Of a DNA stretch of 11,359 bases, positions 6,635-11,359 are shown one piece after another (position 1 is the stretch's first letter; the number at the start of each line of letters is the position of its first letter). The position numbers and the translations under genes are program-made. The notes under the pieces are model-generated. The model was given only the letters and a program-made list of their open reading frames with translations. It did no database searches and was not told the origin of the DNA. The stretch comes from Lachnospiraceae bacterium (GTDB lineage Bacteria > Bacillota_A > Clostridia > Lachnospirales > Lachnospiraceae): NCBI GenBank assembly GCA_017464045.1, contig JAFUEG010000092.1, positions 1-11,359 of the forward strand. Reading direction: 5' to 3'.

Positions 6635-9600
6635 ATGCAATTTACACATTTACATGTCCATACGGAATACAGTCTGTTAGATGGTTCTGCCAAGATTAAA
6701 GAGCTTGTTCATAGAGCAAAGGAGCTTGGAATGGAAGCTCTTGCAATTACAGACCATGGTGTTATGTATGGAGCAATTGATTTTTATAAGGCTTGCAAGG
6801 CTGAGGGAATTAAACCGATTATCGGATGTGAGGTATATGTTGCTCCCGGTTCCAGATTTGACAGGGAGGCATCAAGAGGTGATGAGAGATATTATCACCT
6901 TATTTTGCTTGCGGAAACAGATGAGGGCTATAAGAATCTTTCCAAGATAGTTACAAGAGGCTTCACGGAGGGCTATTATTACAAGCCTAGAGTAGATATG
7001 GATGTCTTAAGGGAGTTTCATGAGGGCATTATATGTTTAAGCGCCTGTATAGCAGGAGAGGTAGCGGTTCATTTAAGAAAAAATGATTATGAGAAAGCCA
7101 AGGAAGCTGCTTTAAGACATAGGGAAATATTTGGAGAAAACAATTATTTTCTTGAGATGCAGGATCATGGTATCCCTGAGCAAAGGATAGTTAATCAGGG
7201 AGTCATGAGACTTTCCAAGGAACTTGGCATACCTATGGTTGTTACCAATGACTCACATTATATAAAGGCTGAGGACGCTGAGGCACATGATATTTTGCTC
7301 TGTATCCAGACCGGTAAAAAGGTTTCGGATGAAGACAGAATGAGATATGAGGGCGGACAGTTTTATTTGAAATCACCCGAGGAAATGGAGTCACTTTTTC
7401 CTTATGCAAAGGAGGCACTCGAAAATACCAATAAAATTGCCGACAGGTGTAATGTTGAGATAGTATTTGGTGAGCAGAAGGTGCCGAGATTTGATGTTCC
7501 TGAAGGCTATGATGCATTTTCCTATCTTAAGGAATTATGCGAGACGGGACTTGAAAAAAGATATTCTCCGGTTACCGATGAATTAAGGGAAAGGCTTTCC
7601 TATGAATTAAATACCATAAAAAATATGGGTTATGTAGATTATTTCCTGATTGTCTGGGACTTTATAAAATACGCCAAGGACCATGATATTCCGGTTGGTC
7701 CGGGACGAGGCTCGGCAGCAGGAAGTATAGTTTCGTATTGTCTTGAGATAACCAATATCGACCCGATTAAGTTCAGTCTCCTCTTTGAAAGATTTCTTAA
7801 TCCGGAAAGAGTAACCATGCCTGATATAGATATAGACTTCTGCGTGGAAAGAAGGCAGGAGGTTATAGATTATGTTGTCAGAAAGTATGGTAAGGAAAAG
7901 GTTGTACAGATAGTTACCTTTGGTACTATGGCGGCTAAGATGTGTGTCCGTGATGTCGGACGTGCACTTGATATGCCATATAGCTTATGTGATTTGGTTG
8001 CAAAAACTATACCAAATGATTTGGGTATGACTATACCTAAGGCTCTTGAAACCAATCATGATTTTAAGGATTTATATGATAGCAATCCTGATATCCGTAA
8101 GCTTGTAGATATGGCTATCAAGCTGGAGGGACTTCCAAGACACGCTTCCATGCATGCAGCAGGTGTAGTTATAGGACGTGAATCGATAGATGAATATGTT
8201 CCTTTGTCAAGAGGAAAGGAAGAAGCCATAACTACCCAGTATAATATGACTACTATAGAGGAGCTCGGTCTTCTTAAGATGGATTTCCTCGGCTTGAGAA
8301 ACCTTACGGTTATACATGATGCCGTTAAGCACATAAAGGAAAACCACGGTATAGATATTGATATGGATCATCTTGATTTTAATGATAAGGCTGTGTATGA
8401 TTTGATATCTTCGGGAAAGACAGAAGGTATATTTCAGCTTGAAAGCTCCGGAATGAAGAACTTTATGAAAGAACTCAAGCCTGCCAATATAGAGGATATT
8501 ATAGCGGGTATATCCCTTTACAGACCGGGTCCTATGGACTTTATACCTCTTTATATAAAGGGTAAGGAACACCCTGAGCAGGTTGTTTATGATCATCCGG
8601 CTTTGGAGAAAATACTTGCACCGACTTACGGATGTATTGTTTATCAAGAGCAGGTTATGCAGATAGTTATGGAGCTGGCCGGCTTTACACTTGGAAGAAG
8701 CGACCTTGTAAGACGTGCCATGTCAAAGAAGAAGGCGGATGTTATGCTTAAGGAACGCCAGAACTTTGTCTATGGTAATGAAGCCGAAAATGTTCCGGGT
8801 TGTATTAACAGAGGTATAAATGAGGAAACTGCCAATAAAATTTTTGATGAAATGACTGACTTTGCAAAATATGCATTTAATAAGTCGCATGCGGCGGCAT
8901 ATGCTGTAGTTGCATTTCAGACAGCATATCTTAAGTGTCACTATCCTGTAGAATTTATGGCTGCACTTATCTCGTCAGTAAGAAATAACAATGGTAAGGT
9001 AGCAGAGTACATACAGAGCTGCCGTGCAATGGGCATAAAAATTCTTCCTCCCGATATAAATGTGGGCAAGGGAGATTTCTCTGCCGATGGGGACTCCATA
9101 AGATATGGTCTTTCGGCGGTAAAGAGTGTTGGAGATGGTGTACCGGATATTATAAAGCAGGAAAGAGATGAGAGAGGTCCGTTTAAAAGTCTTGAAGATT
9201 ATGTGTCAAGACTTTCCAACAAGGAAGCCAATAAGAGAACTATAGAAAGCTTTATACTTGCAGGTGCCTTTGACAGTTTTGGCTGCAACAGAAGGCAGAT
9301 GATGATTGTCTATCCGAGGATTCTCGATAAGGTTGGACAGGATAAGAAAAATGCCATGTCCGGTCAGATGTCACTTATGGATTTTCTGGGTGAAGAGGAG
9401 AAGACAGATTTTGAGGTTGCATATCCTGATGTTGAGGAGTATGACAAGGAGGATTTACTTGCTGCGGAAAAGGAAATACTCGGAGTTTACTTAAGCGGCC
9501 ACCCGCTCGATGACGTCATGGATATAATCAATGAGAGGGCAACTGCAAGCTCGATAGATTTTACGTCTGACGAAGATTCAGAAGGAACTTCATCCATGGA

Positions 9601-10174
9601 TGGAGGAGCATTTGCAAATAATGGTATGTCGGGCGGTTCAGATGGCGTATTTAATGTTAAGGATAAGATACCATATACAGTTGGCGGACTTATTGAAGCA
9701 ATAAGCATTAAAACTACCAAGCATGGTGAAACTATGGCATTTGTCACTCTTGAGGACTTGTACGGAGAGATTGAGATTATAGTATTTCCTAGGGATTATA
9801 ATCGTTTCAGAGATAAGCTTATTAAGGACAGTAAGGTGCTTATAAAGGGAAATGCATCAGTGTCCGAAACTGAGGCAAAGCTTATACTTTCTGAGCTCTA
9901 TACCATTGATGAATTAAAGCTTGATCTGGAGGCTGAAAAGAAGGAAGTATGGGTGTGCTTTTCTGATGAACAAAAATATAACGAGGCAGAAAAACAGTTT
10001 TTAAACATACTTGAAAAACATCGTGGCAGAAGTAATGTATTTGTCCAGCTCATGAATCCACGTTCTATGAAGCGCATGGGAAATCGTTTCAGGGTTCTTG
10101 CAGATGATGCTTTGATGAAAGAGCTGTCGGAAAACTACGGTGAAAAAAATGTGCTGGTCAGAGAGAAAAAGTAG
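6635..10174 (+). CDS. dnaE: DNA polymerase III alpha subunit (DnaE)
   Basis: A full-length, 1179-residue family C DNA polymerase acting at the replication fork. AGAGGGA at 6623-6629 sets the start. The N-terminal PHP domain (about 1-280) keeps the expected metal ligands: H7, H9, D16, H41, E66, H88, C137, D206 and H208. The polymerase core shows GPGRGSAAGS (355-364), the aspartates D399 and D401 in PDIDIDF, and D550 in KMDFLGLR, as well as YRPGPMDFIP (629-638) and KYAFNKSHAAAYA (745-757). A helix-hairpin-helix region (about 800-880) precedes a beta-clamp binding motif QMSLMDF (911-917). GHPLDD (955-960) is followed by an unusual Ser/Gly/Asp-rich linker (971-1009), then an OB fold (about 1012-1095) and a C-terminal tail. 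In Firmicutes a DnaE normally works beside PolC; PolC is not in the window. It appears to be transcribed alone, with a 78-base gap before and a 124-base gap after. Confidence 0.98.
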   Translation: MQFTHLHVHTEYSLLDGSAKIKELVHRAKELGMEALAITDHGVMYGAIDFYKACKAEGIKPIIGCEVYVAPGSRFDREASRGDERYYHLILLAETDEGYKNLSKIVTRGFTEGYYYKPRVDMDVLREFHEGIICLSACIAGEVAVHLRKNDYEKAKEAALRHREIFGENNYFLEMQDHGIPEQRIVNQGVMRLSKELGIPMVVTNDSHYIKAEDAEAHDILLCIQTGKKVSDEDRMRYEGGQFYLKSPEEMESLFPYAKEALENTNKIADRCNVEIVFGEQKVPRFDVPEGYDAFSYLKELCETGLEKRYSPVTDELRERLSYELNTIKNMGYVDYFLIVWDFIKYAKDHDIPVGPGRGSAAGSIVSYCLEITNIDPIKFSLLFERFLNPERVTMPDIDIDFCVERRQEVIDYVVRKYGKEKVVQIVTFGTMAAKMCVRDVGRALDMPYSLCDLVAKTIPNDLGMTIPKALETNHDFKDLYDSNPDIRKLVDMAIKLEGLPRHASMHAAGVVIGRESIDEYVPLSRGKEEAITTQYNMTTIEELGLLKMDFLGLRNLTVIHDAVKHIKENHGIDIDMDHLDFNDKAVYDLISSGKTEGIFQLESSGMKNFMKELKPANIEDIIAGISLYRPGPMDFIPLYIKGKEHPEQVVYDHPALEKILAPTYGCIVYQEQVMQIVMELAGFTLGRSDLVRRAMSKKKADVMLKERQNFVYGNEAENVPGCINRGINEETANKIFDEMTDFAKYAFNKSHAAAYAVVAFQTAYLKCHYPVEFMAALISSVRNNNGKVAEYIQSCRAMGIKILPPDINVGKGDFSADGDSIRYGLSAVKSVGDGVPDIIKQERDERGPFKSLEDYVSRLSNKEANKRTIESFILAGAFDSFGCNRRQMMIVYPRILDKVGQDKKNAMSGQMSLMDFLGEEEKTDFEVAYPDVEEYDKEDLLAAEKEILGVYLSGHPLDDVMDIINERATASSIDFTSDEDSEGTSSMDGGAFANNGMSGGSDGVFNVKDKIPYTVGGLIEAISIKTTKHGETMAFVTLEDLYGEIEIIVFPRDYNRFRDKLIKDSKVLIKGNASVSETEAKLILSELYTIDELKLDLEAEKKEVWVCFSDEQKYNEAEKQFLNILEKHRGRSNVFVQLMNPRSMKRMGNRFRVLADDALMKELSENYGEKNVLVREKK

Positions 10175-10298
10175 ATGGTTAATATTAGATGTATGATAAG
10201 TATATTTAGTAGCTGCCTTTAAATATATGATGGGTTTATTGAATTATTAATTTTAAAAATATGGGAGTTTGTTGAGCTATTATTAAGAGGTTTGAACT

Positions 10299-11183
10299 AT
10301 GATAATCACGTCAGCTTCAAATGAAAAACTAAAAAATATAAAGAAACTATCCAAGTCATCAAAGGAAAGAAACGAACAGTCAGTTTTTATCGTAGAGGGC
10401 ATAAGGATGTTTCGTGAGATACCGCCGGAGGATATAGCCTTAGTATATGTGTCGGAAACAGGTGCAAAAAAGTTTGCTGATGAACTTTTAGACATTCTTG
10501 GAAATGATTATCAAGATCGTGATGATTATTATGTTGTATCGGATAAAGTATTTGATAGCATATCCGATACAGGCACACCTCAGGGTATACTTGCATTGGT
10601 GAGACAGAAGGAAAATGATTTATCCAATATAATAAATGAAAAGTGTGATATGATTGAAAGGCCTGATGAGGATATAAGTTTGACAGATGACGGAATAAAT
10701 GTTTCGGATAATGCTTTCATACTTGATAATGCTTTCATACTTATAATCGAAAAACTGCAGGATCCGGGTAACTTGGGAACGATAATCAGAACTGCCGAAG
10801 GAGCAGGAGTAACGGGGATTATCATAAGCGGTGATTCTGTGGATATATATAATCCAAAGGTTGTTCGTTCCACTATGGGTTCGATATTCCGAGTGCCTGT
10901 GTATATATCAGATGATTTGATAAGAGATATAGAATTATTAAAGGAAAAGGGTATAACGGTATACGGTGCTCATCTAAAGGGTGAGAATATATATAATAAG
11001 GATTTTAGTACATCATGTGCGTTTTTGATTGGAAATGAAGGAAACGGACTTTCAGAGGAAGTAAGTAAGACTGCCGACGAACTGATTAAAATTCCTATGA
11101 AGGGTAAAGTAGAGTCGCTTAATGCCGCAACCTCTACAGCGGTTATTGCTTATGAGGTTTTGTGGCAGAGGATTTATTTATAA
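10299..11183 (+). CDS. TrmH/SpoU-family RNA 2'-O-methyltransferase
   Basis: A 294-residue SPOUT-fold enzyme that methylates the ribose 2'-OH of a tRNA or rRNA nucleotide with S-adenosylmethionine. The N-terminal part (1-105) is the SpoU substrate-binding domain (ITSASNEKLKNIKKL, FIVEGIRMFRE, TGTPQGILALV). The catalytic SPOUT domain starts near 146 and has all three motifs: DPGNLGTIIRTAEGAG (155-170), FLIGNEGNGLS (242-252) and IPMKGKVESLNAATSTA (265-281); R164 and N275 are the likely key residues. Between the domains lies an acidic insertion (about 106-145) that is longer than usual and ends in a duplicated DNAFIL. The specific RNA target cannot be read from sequence; RlmB-like or TsnR-like roles are possible. 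AGAGG at 10286-10290 is its ribosome site, eight bases before the ATG. Confidence 0.93.
   Translation: MIITSASNEKLKNIKKLSKSSKERNEQSVFIVEGIRMFREIPPEDIALVYVSETGAKKFADELLDILGNDYQDRDDYYVVSDKVFDSISDTGTPQGILALVRQKENDLSNIINEKCDMIERPDEDISLTDDGINVSDNAFILDNAFILIIEKLQDPGNLGTIIRTAEGAGVTGIIISGDSVDIYNPKVVRSTMGSIFRVPVYISDDLIRDIELLKEKGITVYGAHLKGENIYNKDFSTSCAFLIGNEGNGLSEEVSKTADELIKIPMKGKVESLNAATSTAVIAYEVLWQRIYL
10707..10742 (+). repeat. Perfect 18-base tandem duplication inside the methyltransferase gene
   Basis: GATAATGCTTTCATACTT occurs twice in direct contact, at 10707-10724 and 10725-10742, with no mismatch. It is in frame and encodes DNAFIL twice (residues 137-142 and 143-148), at the entrance to the SPOUT domain. 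Perfect identity at DNA level points to a recent replication-slippage event. Confidence 0.95.
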
Positions 11184-11263
11184 TGCTTCTTCTCGTTTGT
11201 TTCTCCAAGTATGTAATCAACACTAAGTGGTATGCAACTTTCGATCCTTTTGATTATTAACAA
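11174..11263 (-). pseudogene. Remnant of an XRE-type helix-turn-helix regulator
   Basis: Read on the minus strand, codons ending in a TAA at 11176-11174 give LIIKRIESCIPLSVDYILGE followed by TNEKKHYK. This matches the end of the XRE/Cro HTH domain, where a run like LIKIAKALNVSVDYLLGET is common, including the SVDY-LLG signature. The frame stays open only back to about 11332 (44 codons from the nearest ATG, complement of 11306-11308), and the upstream part does not resemble the rest of an HTH domain. It therefore looks like a decayed or truncated gene end. It overlaps the stop of the methyltransferase gene by ten bases in convergent orientation. Too short to be certain; a chance match is possible. 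Confidence 0.4.
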
Positions 11264-11284
11264 AATAATACCTAATAATTTTTT
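11253..11284 (+). terminator. Weak AT-only terminator candidate after the methyltransferase gene
   Basis: ATTATTA (11253-11259) and TAATAAT (11273-11279) can pair around a 13-base loop and run into six Ts (11279-11284). The stem has no G-C pair, so it would be weak, but it is the only hairpin with a T-run downstream of the gene. Confidence 0.25.
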
Positions 11285-11338
11285 ACAAAAAATACGTTTT
11301 ATATACATATAAATACATATGTAGTCCGCTTTGTTTTA

Positions 11339-11344
11339 TTGACA
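11339..11344 (+). promoter_or_regulatory. Consensus -35 element of a promoter that continues past the window
   Basis: TTGACA at 11339-11344 is a perfect sigma-A -35 hexamer. With 17-base spacing its -10 would begin at 11362, just outside the window, so it cannot be confirmed. It sits at the centre of an imperfect dyad, TTTGTTTTATTG (11330-11341) against CAATTAGAACAAA (11343-11355), which could be an operator for the next gene. Confidence 0.45.
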
Positions 11345-11359
11345 ATTAGAACAAAACTG

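Noticed and set aside
8207..8647. 146-codon minus-strand frame inside dnaE
   Set aside because: It is opposite the conserved polymerase core and has no recognisable domain.
10175..10222. Fifteen-codon frame starting directly after the dnaE stop
   Set aside because: It is very short, has no recognisable ribosome site or similarity, and its content fits random AT-rich sequence.
1..11359. CRISPR arrays, tRNA or rRNA genes, riboswitches, insertion sequences
   Set aside because: I saw no spaced repeats, no tRNA-like cloverleaf arms, no known riboswitch core and no transposase or terminal inverted repeats on either strand.

Overview
The window is an AT-rich stretch of bacterial chromosome, almost fully coding on the + strand, with short gaps and Shine-Dalgarno sites of the AGGAG/AGAGG type. 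Low GC, AGA/AGG and ATA codon use, a DnaE polymerase with an intact-looking PHP domain, and a DUF5662 protein point to a clostridial Firmicute, most likely a Lachnospiraceae relative. That placement is inference from gene content; there is no rRNA marker here.

Region 1 (1-5340) is one tight gene run. It holds the last 57 codons of an unidentified gene, a membrane-anchored ApbE-type FAD:protein FMN transferase, a secreted and C-terminally anchored protein with two Ig/CARDB-like domains, an ABC ATPase, and a 790-residue FtsX/MacB-type permease. Gaps are 1, 2, 12 and 3 bases, so co-transcription is very likely. The ApbE protein should attach FMN to a protein outside the membrane. The permease has two large extracytoplasmic domains and there is no MacA-like adaptor gene in the window. 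This looks like an extracytoplasmic flavin system linked to a MacB-type mechanotransducing ABC complex, and it is the most interesting unit here. A stem-loop covers the permease stop codon.

Region 2 (about 5371-6556) starts after an extended -10 promoter candidate. A cysteine hydrolase of the isochorismatase/nicotinamidase family is followed without any gap by a DUF5662 protein whose His/Asp pattern resembles HD-domain phosphohydrolases.

Region 3 (6635-10174) is dnaE, the DNA polymerase III alpha subunit. All PHP metal ligands and the three polymerase aspartates can be found; there is a Ser/Gly/Asp-rich linker before the OB fold.

Region 4 (10299-11183) is a TrmH/SpoU-family RNA 2'-O-methyltransferase with an acidic insertion that contains a perfect 18-base tandem duplication. 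The last 176 bases are non-coding on the + strand. They hold what looks like a decayed XRE-type helix-turn-helix remnant on the minus strand, small palindromes, and a consensus TTGACA inside an imperfect dyad at the right edge, probably the promoter of the next gene.
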